Assembly (NCBI GenBank): GCA_947074265.1
Contig: CAMTPD010000154.1
Location: 1-5,323 of the forward strand
Direction of reading: 5' to 3'
DNA: 5,323 nucleotides
Source: an uncultured Porphyromonadaceae bacterium
GTDB taxonomy: Bacteria; Bacteroidota; Bacteroidia; Bacteroidales; CAMTPD01
Within the stretch, counting starts at the first letter, position 1; each line of letters begins with the position of its first letter. Positions 1-5,323 of this stretch are shown piece by piece. The notes beneath the pieces are model-generated. The model saw only the letters and a program-made list of their open reading frames with translations, did no database searches and was not told the DNA's origin. A program made the translations under genes and the position numbers.

Positions 1-551
1 CCATGAGGTTTATGCGAAAGATAAAGAAGCGGATGTATCGCACGGTTCCATATAGGTTCCCGATCTTCAAACATGCTTGCAGCCTCTATCACCAAACCCT
101 CATGCTTTGTTGTAAGCTCAGGGGCATGCGAACCGGTAGCCAAAATAACCGCTTTCGTCTCCAAACGCGTATCGCCTACTACTACTTGACGGGCCGAAAT
201 CACTCGTGCGCTGCCCGAAATCTGCTCAACTCCATTCTTTTTCAGCAGGTATCCAACCCCTGTAGTCAGTTTCTTTACAATAACATTAGCCCGCTTCAAA
301 GCCTTATTCCAATTAAAAGCAATTTGCTTCTTATCGATTCCGTCAATACCAAACCGATCGGCTTCGTTAGCAATTTTCACATACAGCTTTGCGCTTTCGA
401 GCATCGCCTTTGAAGGAATACACCCCCAATTGAGACACATCCCTCCTATCTTATTTCTTTCTACAACGGCGCACTTCATGCCCAGTTGTCCGGCCCGTAT
501 CGCGGCGACATATCCTGCCGGCCCCGAACCTATGATTACAACGTCATACAT
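1..551 (-). CDS. lpdA: Dihydrolipoamide dehydrogenase (E3), partial: N-terminal 183 residues
   Basis: This is the E3 flavoprotein of a 2-oxoacid dehydrogenase complex, which re-oxidises dihydrolipoyl-E2 using FAD and passes the electrons to NAD+ in the cytoplasm. The reading frame starts at the ATG at 551-549 and stays open to the left edge (last full codon 3-5), so the NAD-binding and dimerisation domains lie outside. Visible: the FAD-binding GSGPAG loop at residues 8-13 after a hydrophobic beta strand; the redox-active disulfide motif GGMCLNWGCIPSK with Cys39 and Cys44; and VILATGS at 135-141, the second FAD-contact motif. There is no N-terminal lipoyl domain, unlike some bacterial E3 proteins. 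It begins 11 bp after the E2 stop and is the last visible gene of the operon. The stretch from about residue 160 to 183 (MFEDREPIWNRAIHPLLYL onward) is less family-like, but can be read as the linker before the NAD-binding GxGxxG. Family assignment is firm; specificity for this complex is inferred from position. Confidence 0.93.
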   Translation of the reverse strand, partial: MYDVVIIGSGPAGYVAAIRAGQLGMKCAVVERNKIGGMCLNWGCIPSKAMLESAKLYVKIANEADRFGIDGIDKKQIAFNWNKALKRANVIVKKLTTGVGYLLKKNGVEQISGSARVISARQVVVGDTRLETKAVILATGSHAPELTTKHEGLVIEAASMFEDREPIWNRAIHPLLYLSHKPH

Positions 552-562
552 AAATCTTCGCT

Positions 563-1858
563 TTACTCCATCATTAAACGTATCGGATCATTCAAATACA
601 ACATCACTTGATTCAAAAACCGTGTACTTTCGGCTCCATCCACCACACAGTGATCTACACTGAGCGACAACGGTAATACGAGTCCCACCATCAAGGCATC
701 GTCTTTTACCACCGGTTGTTTTGCGATCTTACCAATACCCAAGATTGCCGACTGCGGATAGTTGATAATCGGCGTTCCAAACTTACCGCCTACACTTCCG
801 TAGTTGGTAATCGTAAACGTACCGTCGCTCATATCCGAAAGTGTAAGTTTTTCAGCTTCAGCAAGCATTGTATAGCGCTGAATTGCAGCAGCTATCTCTT
901 TGATCGACATGATATCTGCATGCTTTATTACCGGCACTACCAATCCCTTTGGCGTATCCATCGCGATGCCAATGTTATAATACTGCTTGTAAGTCATATT
1001 GCCTTGTTCGAGGTCAATCTCGGCATTTAAAGCAGGATGCGCCTTCAACGCCAAACAAACCGCCTTGATAATGAAAGGTAAAAAGGTGAGTTTCACATCT
1101 TCTTTGGCATACAGATCTTTATACTGCTTGCGAATACGATCGAGTTCTGCAACCTCCACCTCATCGTAAATCGTCAAATGAGCTGCCTTATCTTTGCTTC
1201 GCAACATATTACGGGCAATGGCTTTTCGCATCTGGCTCAACTGCACTACTTGCACTTTGTTGTCGGAATCGAGATGTTTCGATACCGGCACTTCTTCCCG
1301 ATCTACCTTATTGCGCATTTGTGCATACACCGTAAGATCTTCTTTCATAATTCGTCCTCCGGGTCCCGTACCGGTTACATCTGCCAGATTGATTCCTTTA
1401 TCCTTGGCAATTGCCTTGACCAACGGGGTTGCCAATACACGAACATGTTTATCGAGAGTTGCAAGATGAAGTCCCGCCTCATCACCGGCATGCATAATAG
1501 CATCGTCGCCCGCAACCTCGAGCGTACCCACCACACCCGCATTTGCAGAAGCAGAAGATGTAGCTTGTTTTGCAGAAGGATTAACACCCGTTGCAACAGC
1601 AGCCGACACATCCGCAGCACCGACTAAGTCGAACTCCACCAGTGCTTGTCCTACATGAATCACTTCACCGGGCTCTCCGTATAATTGTACCACCACACCC
1701 TGCTTGGGCGAAGGAATATCCGTCACAACCTTATCGGTCTCCATTGTTACCAACGGGTCACCCGCCTTTACTTCCTCACCGGGTTTTACTCTCCATTCTA
1801 CAATGCGCCCCTCGGTAAGTCCTTCTCCTATATCGGGAAACTTAAAAATATATCTCAT
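563..1858 (-). CDS. pdhC: Dihydrolipoamide acyltransferase (E2) of a pyruvate/2-oxoacid dehydrogenase complex
   Basis: This is the core subunit (431 residues) that carries the swinging lipoyl arm and transfers the acyl group to CoA. Domains in order: one lipoyl domain at about 1-78, with the lipoylated lysine Lys43 in ETDKVVTDIPSP; an Ala/Ser-rich flexible linker at about 79-137; a peripheral subunit-binding domain at about 138-175 (RVLATPLVKAIAKDKGINL, then GTGPGGRIMKEDL), which holds E1/E3; a second linker; and the catalytic acyltransferase domain from about 205 to the end. The active-site motif is DHCVVDG at 402-408, with His403 and Asp407 present; the usual Arg after His is Cys404 (codon 647-649). 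Length fits a one-lipoyl-domain E2. The start at 1858 gives the standard lipoyl-domain N-terminus (MRYIFKFPDIGEG) and lies 3 bp after the E1 beta stop, so translational coupling is likely. The acyl group is probably acetyl, judged from the E1 relatives; a branched-chain E2 (bkdB-like) is the alternative. Confidence 0.95.
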   Translation of the reverse strand: MRYIFKFPDIGEGLTEGRIVEWRVKPGEEVKAGDPLVTMETDKVVTDIPSPKQGVVVQLYGEPGEVIHVGQALVEFDLVGAADVSAAVATGVNPSAKQATSSASANAGVVGTLEVAGDDAIMHAGDEAGLHLATLDKHVRVLATPLVKAIAKDKGINLADVTGTGPGGRIMKEDLTVYAQMRNKVDREEVPVSKHLDSDNKVQVVQLSQMRKAIARNMLRSKDKAAHLTIYDEVEVAELDRIRKQYKDLYAKEDVKLTFLPFIIKAVCLALKAHPALNAEIDLEQGNMTYKQYYNIGIAMDTPKGLVVPVIKHADIMSIKEIAAAIQRYTMLAEAEKLTLSDMSDGTFTITNYGSVGGKFGTPIINYPQSAILGIGKIAKQPVVKDDALMVGLVLPLSLSVDHCVVDGAESTRFLNQVMLYLNDPIRLMME

Positions 1859-1861
1859 ACC

Positions 1862-2839
1862 CTAATAGTTTACAATCTGTTCTACTTCGTAAAGTATCTT
1901 TAATGGACTCTGCATGTAGTGATGTTCGCCGCGAGGCAAAGGCACAATCGTATCAAATCCAGCTACCCGAGTAGGCGGAGCATCCAAATAAAGAAAAGCA
2001 TCTTCGAGTACGATCTGACTGATCTCGGCTCCGATACCAAAGCTAGATGGCCCTTCGGATACAGTCATAATACGACTGGTTTTCTTTACTGAATTCACAA
2101 TCGTTTCACGATCGATTGGATAGATCGAGCGCAGATCAATAATCTCCATACTGACACCACGTTCCTTTGCCAATTCGGCCGCTTTTTGCACCTCACGCAC
2201 CATGGCTCCAAAGGCAACTACCGTAACATCGGTTCCCTCTTGCACCACTTTCGCTTTACCCAACGGCAAGGCATAACGTCCCTCATCTACTTCTTGCTTG
2301 ATTGCCCTGTAGATACGTTTGGGCTCCATAAACAAGATCGGATCGTCGCTCTCGATTGCCGAGATCAACAAACCTTTGGCATCATAAGGAGTAGACGGCA
2401 CTACAACCTTCAGCCCGGGAATATGGCCAAACAAAGCCTCCATACTCTCACTGTGATGCTCCAATGCATTGATTCCACCGCCGTATGGCATACGAATCAC
2501 CATCGGTACTCGGTATTTACCCCGTGATCTGTTGTGCATGCGCGTAACGTGACTGATCAACTGATTCATGGCCGGATAAATAAACCCGCAAAACTGCATC
2601 TCCACCACAGGACGCAGTCCGGCTATCGCCATTCCCACGGCCGTACCCACAATGCCCGACTCAGCCAACGGCGAATCAAAGACACGTTCGGCTCCGTACT
2701 TCTGCTGCAAACCCTCCGTTACTCGAAACACACCACCCTCTACTCCTACATCTTCACCGTATACCACTATGCGTTGATCTTCGGATAACTTCACATCCAA
2801 TGCATCATTGATTGCATTTACCATAGTCATTACTTTCAT
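1862..2839 (-). CDS. pdhB: Pyruvate (2-oxoacid) dehydrogenase E1 component, beta subunit
   Basis: This is the beta subunit (325 residues) of the heterotetrameric alpha2beta2 E1, which with E1 alpha forms the thiamine diphosphate site and acylates the E2 lipoyl group. Visible family features: the N-terminal pyrimidine-binding transketolase domain with VVYGEDVGVEGGVFRVTEGL at 26-44; DSPLAESGI at 55-63, whose Glu60 is the expected partner of the thiamine aminopyrimidine; and EHHSESMEALF at 127-137, whose His129 corresponds to the active-site His of Gram-positive PdhB. PSTPYDAKGLLISAI at 148-162 and the C-terminal transketolase domain (about 200-320, with VVAFGAMV and IDLRSIYPID) complete the fold. 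The start MKVMTMVNAINDAL matches the register of Bacillus-type PdhB (M-T-M-I-Q-A-I), so the first ATG is preferred over those at codons 4 and 6. It begins 11 bp after the E1 alpha stop and ends 3 bp before E2. It is full length with no missing catalytic residue. Acetoin dehydrogenase or branched-chain E1 beta would look similar. Confidence 0.95.
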   Translation of the reverse strand: MKVMTMVNAINDALDVKLSEDQRIVVYGEDVGVEGGVFRVTEGLQQKYGAERVFDSPLAESGIVGTAVGMAIAGLRPVVEMQFCGFIYPAMNQLISHVTRMHNRSRGKYRVPMVIRMPYGGGINALEHHSESMEALFGHIPGLKVVVPSTPYDAKGLLISAIESDDPILFMEPKRIYRAIKQEVDEGRYALPLGKAKVVQEGTDVTVVAFGAMVREVQKAAELAKERGVSMEIIDLRSIYPIDRETIVNSVKKTSRIMTVSEGPSSFGIGAEISQIVLEDAFLYLDAPPTRVAGFDTIVPLPRGEHHYMQSPLKILYEVEQIVNY

Positions 2840-2850
2840 AGATCTGATTG

Positions 2851-3963
2851 TTAGGAGTGAGACATATTAATAGTCGATTCATTAGCTTCTTTCCACTTCA
2901 AAAAAGCATCGTAGTGTTGCTCTTGTCTTGCAAGTTCATCTGGTTTTTCCACATACATATACTTGAAAACATCCTCCTTCGGATACGCATCGTAAGTTTC
3001 AGCTTCTGCAAAAATCGCATCTATTTCACCTTTAAATCTGATTACAGTCTCTTCTTCGAGCGCATCATTCCACAAGCCTTTTGCCGTGAGGTATAAGTTG
3101 AGCCTGCGAAGCGGATCCTTCAAAGCCCAAGCATCTTCTTCCTCTTTTGTGCGATATCGCGATGGATCGTCGGAGGTAGTATGCGCGCCCCTTCGATACG
3201 TAACAGCATCAATCAGCACAGGGCCGTTGTGTTCGTTGCAGCATTTCACCGCTTCCTGATAGGCTTTGAGCATCGCCAAGAAGTCGTTTCCATCTACCCG
3301 CTCTACCCGAATACCGTAAGCCATTGCTTTTACAGCCAAACTATCGGAGGCTGTTTGCAAACGAGTTGATGTAGATATAGCATATTGATTATTTTGAATG
3401 GTAAAAACAACGGGAGCTTTCCACACTCCTGCAAAGTTGAGTGCTTCGTGAAAGTCTCCTTCCGAAGTTCCCCCGTCGCCTACATATGTAAACACAACGC
3501 CCGGTTCCTTTTGATATCGCAAGGCATATCCGATGCCGGCGGCGTGAAGCAATTGCGAGGCAATCGGCACAGAAATGGGTAATACCCGAGAGGCATTCTT
3601 AAAGTTCGACCCATCTTCGTACCCCATAAAAAACAGGAAGTATTCTTTTAGTGTTACTCCTTTGGCAAGCATGGCACTCATCTCTCGAAAGGCCGGAACC
3701 AACCAGTCGTGATCGGTCATTACAACACCTGCCGCACCTGAAACCGCCTCTTGCCCGAAATTAGGCGGATAAGTATAAATACGACCTTGCCGCTGGTATG
3801 ATACAATTTGCAGATCGGCCGTACGAGCAAAGAGCAGTTCTTTGTAGGCCTTGAGCAAGTCTGTATCGGAAATATCCGGCATCAACGATTCATTCACAAT
3901 CGCGCCGTCTTGATCCAACACAGTTATCGTTTCGAAATAAGTTTTGTGGTTCTCTTCAAACAT
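2851..3963 (-). CDS. pdhA: Pyruvate (2-oxoacid) dehydrogenase E1 component, alpha subunit
   Basis: This is the alpha subunit (370 residues) of heterotetrameric E1, which binds thiamine diphosphate and decarboxylates the 2-oxoacid. The thiamine diphosphate motif is intact: GDGGTSEGDFHEALNFAG from 162, ending in the paired Asn of QNNQYAIS (Asn191-Asn192). RQGRIYTYPPNFGQEA at 58-73 and VPAFREM at 89-95 are typical of the family. The conserved active-site loop is YRRGAHTTSDDPSRYR at 256-271, with His261 and the Ser/Asp positions present; this loop is the phosphorylated one in mitochondrial enzymes, but no kinase is seen here. The N-terminal segment (VLDQDGAIVNESLMPDISD) and the C-terminal YVEKPDELARQEQHYDAF look more like Gram-positive PdhA than branched-chain E1 alpha, so pyruvate is the preferred guess. 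It is the first gene of the operon. The start at 3963 gives a normal N-terminal length; only a weak GAG lies a few bases upstream. Branched-chain or acetoin specificity cannot be ruled out. Confidence 0.94.
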   Translation of the reverse strand: MFEENHKTYFETITVLDQDGAIVNESLMPDISDTDLLKAYKELLFARTADLQIVSYQRQGRIYTYPPNFGQEAVSGAAGVVMTDHDWLVPAFREMSAMLAKGVTLKEYFLFFMGYEDGSNFKNASRVLPISVPIASQLLHAAGIGYALRYQKEPGVVFTYVGDGGTSEGDFHEALNFAGVWKAPVVFTIQNNQYAISTSTRLQTASDSLAVKAMAYGIRVERVDGNDFLAMLKAYQEAVKCCNEHNGPVLIDAVTYRRGAHTTSDDPSRYRTKEEEDAWALKDPLRRLNLYLTAKGLWNDALEEETVIRFKGEIDAIFAEAETYDAYPKEDVFKYMYVEKPDELARQEQHYDAFLKWKEANESTINMSHS

Positions 3964-4119
3964 AATCTCAAGTTTATTGTTTGGTCTATCTTTTAATTAA
4001 ACATCAACTATTTACAAATGTTGCAAGCCAATGTTCGCTTCCTTCACCCCTTCTGCAAAAGGAATACATACTTTATTTCTAAACCTCATATAAACAAAAA
4101 ACAAACTATGCAATAAAAT
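3964..4119 (-). promoter_or_regulatory. Presumed promoter and leader region of the E1-E2-E3 operon
   Basis: This AT-rich stretch lies between the terminator-like hairpins and the E1 alpha start, and must hold the start signals if the operon is transcribed on its own. I see no perfect match to the Bacteroidota promoter (TTTG, then TAnnTTTG). Weak candidates on the minus strand are CATAGTTTG at 4110-4102, which lacks one spacer base and would put its upstream element inside the hairpins, and TAAATAGTTG at 4014-4005, preceded by TTG at 4031-4029. No riboswitch-like fold or long direct repeat was recognised. The functional call rests on position only. Confidence 0.3.
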
Positions 4120-4144
4120 AATCGTCAGATGCCGACCTGACGAT
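4111..4144 (-). terminator. Second, weaker terminator-like hairpin
   Basis: On the minus strand ATCGTCAG (4144-4137) pairs with CTGACGAT (4128-4121) around an 8-nt loop GTCGGCAT, and is followed by TATTTTATTG. The stem core is identical to that of the preceding terminator, while the loop is the exact reverse complement of the other loop. It could act as a back-up terminator. It competes with a 26-bp long-range pairing with 4164-4189. Confidence 0.4.
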
Positions 4145-4189
4145 TTAAAACAAACGAAGAGTGAATCGTCAGGTCGGCATCTGACGATT
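4120..4189. repeat. Perfect 26-bp inverted repeat with 18-nt spacer
   Basis: Bases 4120-4145 are the exact reverse complement of 4164-4189, separated by 18 bases. Within each arm, ATCGTCAG and CTGACGAT are themselves reverse complements around an 8-base centre (ATGCCGAC in one arm, GTCGGCAT in the other), so each arm is also a small hairpin and the element is an inverted pair of hairpins. This layout resembles REP doublets (REPIN-like), but no RAYT transposase is in the window and no second copy of the unit was noticed here. It may simply be a duplicated and inverted terminator. Confidence 0.9.
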
Positions 4190-4197
4190 CACTCTTC
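4145..4197 (-). terminator. Rho-independent terminator of the M16 peptidase gene
   Basis: On the minus strand GAAGAGTGAATCGTCAG (4197-4181) pairs perfectly with CTGACGATTCACTCTTC (4172-4156), giving a 17-bp stem with an 8-nt loop (ATGCCGAC), followed at once by GTTTGTTTTAAA. It starts 48 bp after the peptidase stop codon. Stem, short loop and T-rich tail fit an intrinsic terminator in the minus orientation; the plus-strand flank (ATGAGTTTCG) has no T tract, so it is not expected to work in the other direction. Confidence 0.65.
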
Positions 4198-4205
4198 ATG
4201 AGTTT

Positions 4206-4225
4206 CGATGTAAATACTTACATCG
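4206..4225. repeat. Small stem-loop just downstream of the M16 stop codon
   Basis: CGATGTAA (4206-4213) and TTACATCG (4218-4225) form an 8-bp stem with a 4-nt loop, 20 bp beyond the end of the peptidase gene. On the minus strand no T tract follows (AAACTCATG), so it is not a standard terminator for that gene. It might protect the mRNA 3' end or help block read-through together with the following hairpins. Chance occurrence in AT-rich DNA is possible. Confidence 0.45.
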
Positions 4226-4245
4226 TATGTTTTATATACTTTCCG

Positions 4246-5323
4246 TTATTCCTGACGTAGTCCGGCTACAACTTCAATCATATCTTCTTTCTTCAAATAT
4301 TTGCGAGCGATCTTTTGCAACTCTTCTGCCGTGATCGTACGCGTCACCTCGATTTGTTTGTGATAGAACTCAACGGTAGAGTTATTTGCATACAAAGAGA
4401 TAAAGGCATCCGCCAAGGCAAATGGCCCGTCCAGGTTGCGCGAAAACTCACCCATCAAGAAGTTCTTTACCATAGCCAGCTCTTCGTCCGGAATCAACTC
4501 ATCGTGCAATTTGTTGATCTCATGATAGATCTCCTCCATCGTCAGCTTCGAATATTCGCAGGCCGTCTGTGTTGTGATATACATGTAAGCACCACATTGG
4601 AAAGAAGCTACTGCCGAACCAATGCCGTAGGTGTATCCTTTCTCTTCGCGAATATTGGTCATCAAGCGACTACCAAAGTAACCACCTAGCACAGTGTTCA
4701 ATACTTTCAGGGCAAAGAAGTCGGGATGATCACGGTTTGGAATTGGCAAACCTACACGTATCGAGTCTTGCAATGCGTTTTTCTTCTCTACAAATACTTG
4801 TTTCGATGCCAAAGGTTCAATCTCGAAGTTTTTGGTAGAAAGACGAAGATCGCTTCCCCATTTCTCACGACCAAACAGTTCGGTCATAACGGCAAGCATC
4901 TCATCGGTAATCTTACCTGACAGGAAGATGCGCATATTGTCGGAGTAGTAACACTTCTTGTGGAAGTCTCTGATATCGTCTAGTGTCAGCTTATCGGAAT
5001 CAGCCTCTACAGCCTGACGACCATATGGGTGCTTTTCTCCCCAAAGGGCTTTACTAAACGCCTCGGTAGCTAATACCTGCACGCGATCACGCTCTACCAT
5101 AAACTGCTGCTTGCGATTCTCTTTCAGAATCTCAAACTCATGCTCCGGCAAATGAGGTTCTTTCACCATCATTTCAAGTAGTTTCGCTGTTTCGGCAAAG
5201 AAGCGATTGAGCGAATACATCGTTACATACGAGTAATGTTGCGTTGTGGAGTTTTGCAACCAAGCACCGTAGAAGTCTAGCTTTTCGGCCATCTCCGACG
5301 AACTAAGCGAGCCTGCTCCGTCT
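4246..5323 (-). CDS. M16-family peptidase-like protein (probable non-catalytic R/Y subunit), N-terminus missing
   Basis: This is a protein of the insulinase/processing-peptidase family, whose bacterial members usually work as a clamshell of a zinc-bearing HxxEH subunit and a partner carrying an Arg/Tyr pair. The frame is open to the right window edge: ten codons (DGAGSLSSSE) precede the ATG at 5292, and they continue the family pattern, so that ATG is internal rather than the start. About 358 residues are visible. They comprise the rest of the N-terminal M16 domain (EMAEKLDFYGAWLQNSTTQ, then WGEKHPYG) and the whole C-terminal domain, with LGGYFGSRLMTNIREEKGYTYGIGS carrying the Arg/Tyr pair. 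Where active enzymes have the downstream zinc-ligand Glu (an EEI-like motif after ELExxK), this protein appears to have KQQF (Gln codons at 5109-5104). That suggests a non-catalytic partner. The HxxEH region lies outside the window, so activity is not settled. The gene ends 48 bp before a terminator and is probably independent of the dehydrogenase operon. Confidence 0.88.
   Translation of the reverse strand, partial: DGAGSLSSSEMAEKLDFYGAWLQNSTTQHYSYVTMYSLNRFFAETAKLLEMMVKEPHLPEHEFEILKENRKQQFMVERDRVQVLATEAFSKALWGEKHPYGRQAVEADSDKLTLDDIRDFHKKCYYSDNMRIFLSGKITDEMLAVMTELFGREKWGSDLRLSTKNFEIEPLASKQVFVEKKNALQDSIRVGLPIPNRDHPDFFALKVLNTVLGGYFGSRLMTNIREEKGYTYGIGSAVASFQCGAYMYITTQTACEYSKLTMEEIYHEINKLHDELIPDEELAMVKNFLMGEFSRNLDGPFALADAFISLYANNSTVEFYHKQIEVTRTITAEELQKIARKYLKKEDMIEVVAGLRQE

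Noticed and set aside
3..413. 136-codon open frame on the plus strand opposite E3
   Set aside because: It is codon-for-codon in mirror register with the E3 frame, and that frame shows clear FAD and redox-disulfide motifs. The plus-strand product has no recognisable domain.
1178..1627. 149-codon open frame on the plus strand, antisense to E2
   Set aside because: It lies wholly inside the well-supported E2 gene, its translation is Cys/His/Arg-rich and unlike any family I know, and its openness follows from the codon use of the opposite strand.
3992..4001. 10-bp palindrome TTTAATTAAA upstream of E1 alpha as an operator
   Set aside because: Pure A/T palindromes of this length are expected by chance in such AT-rich DNA, and no second copy or known regulator motif supports it.
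4120..4189. Invertible phase-variable promoter, as known in Bacteroides
   Set aside because: The inverted repeats enclose only 18 bp, too short for a promoter segment, and no invertase gene is in the window. A hairpin or terminator reading explains it better.
4120..4200. CRISPR repeat or attachment site
   Set aside because: The repeat units are inverted rather than direct, there are only two copies, there is no spacer array, and no cas, integrase or transposase gene is visible.
4315..4689. 124-codon open frame on the plus strand opposite the M16 gene, and similar frames opposite E1 alpha and E1 beta
   Set aside because: All are inside strongly family-matching minus-strand genes, with no promoter or domain support of their own.

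Overview
The window is a chromosomal stretch in which every gene I can support lies on the minus strand, so the biological order runs from high to low coordinates. The genes are moderately GC-rich and the intergenic DNA is AT-rich. Starts are mostly not preceded by clear Shine-Dalgarno sequences, and an M16-type peptidase subunit sits beside the operon. Together this suggests a member of the Bacteroidota (Bacteroidales-like). That placement is inference; no rRNA or other firm taxonomic marker is present.

Reading along transcription: (1) 5323 to 4246 holds most of an M16-family (insulinase/mitochondrial processing peptidase-like) protein, cut at its N-terminus by the window edge. Its features point to the non-catalytic 'R/Y' partner subunit. 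(2) 4245 to 3964 is a 282-bp intergenic region. It carries a small stem-loop just after the peptidase stop, then two tandem terminator-like hairpins that share a stem core and have exactly complementary 8-nt loops, so the whole element is also a 26-bp perfect inverted repeat. An AT-rich stretch follows that must hold the start signals of the next operon. (3) 3963 to the left edge is a tightly packed four-gene operon: E1 alpha (pdhA type), E1 beta (pdhB type), dihydrolipoamide acyltransferase E2 and dihydrolipoamide dehydrogenase E3 (5' part only). The gaps are 11, 3 and 11 bp.

The operon encodes a complete heterotetrameric-E1 2-oxoacid dehydrogenase complex. E1 alpha/beta decarboxylates the 2-oxoacid with thiamine diphosphate and acylates the lipoyl arm of E2. 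E2 passes the acyl group to CoA, and E3 re-oxidises the dihydrolipoyl group with FAD and NAD+. E1 alpha and E1 beta resemble the Gram-positive PdhA/PdhB pair more than mammalian branched-chain E1, so pyruvate is the favoured substrate. Branched-chain 2-oxoacids or acetoin cannot be excluded from sequence alone.

No tRNA, rRNA, CRISPR array, transposase or new defence-like system was seen. The least ordinary elements are the paired complementary-loop hairpins at 4120-4197 and the Cys in the E2 catalytic motif (DHCVVDG where DHRxxDG is usual).
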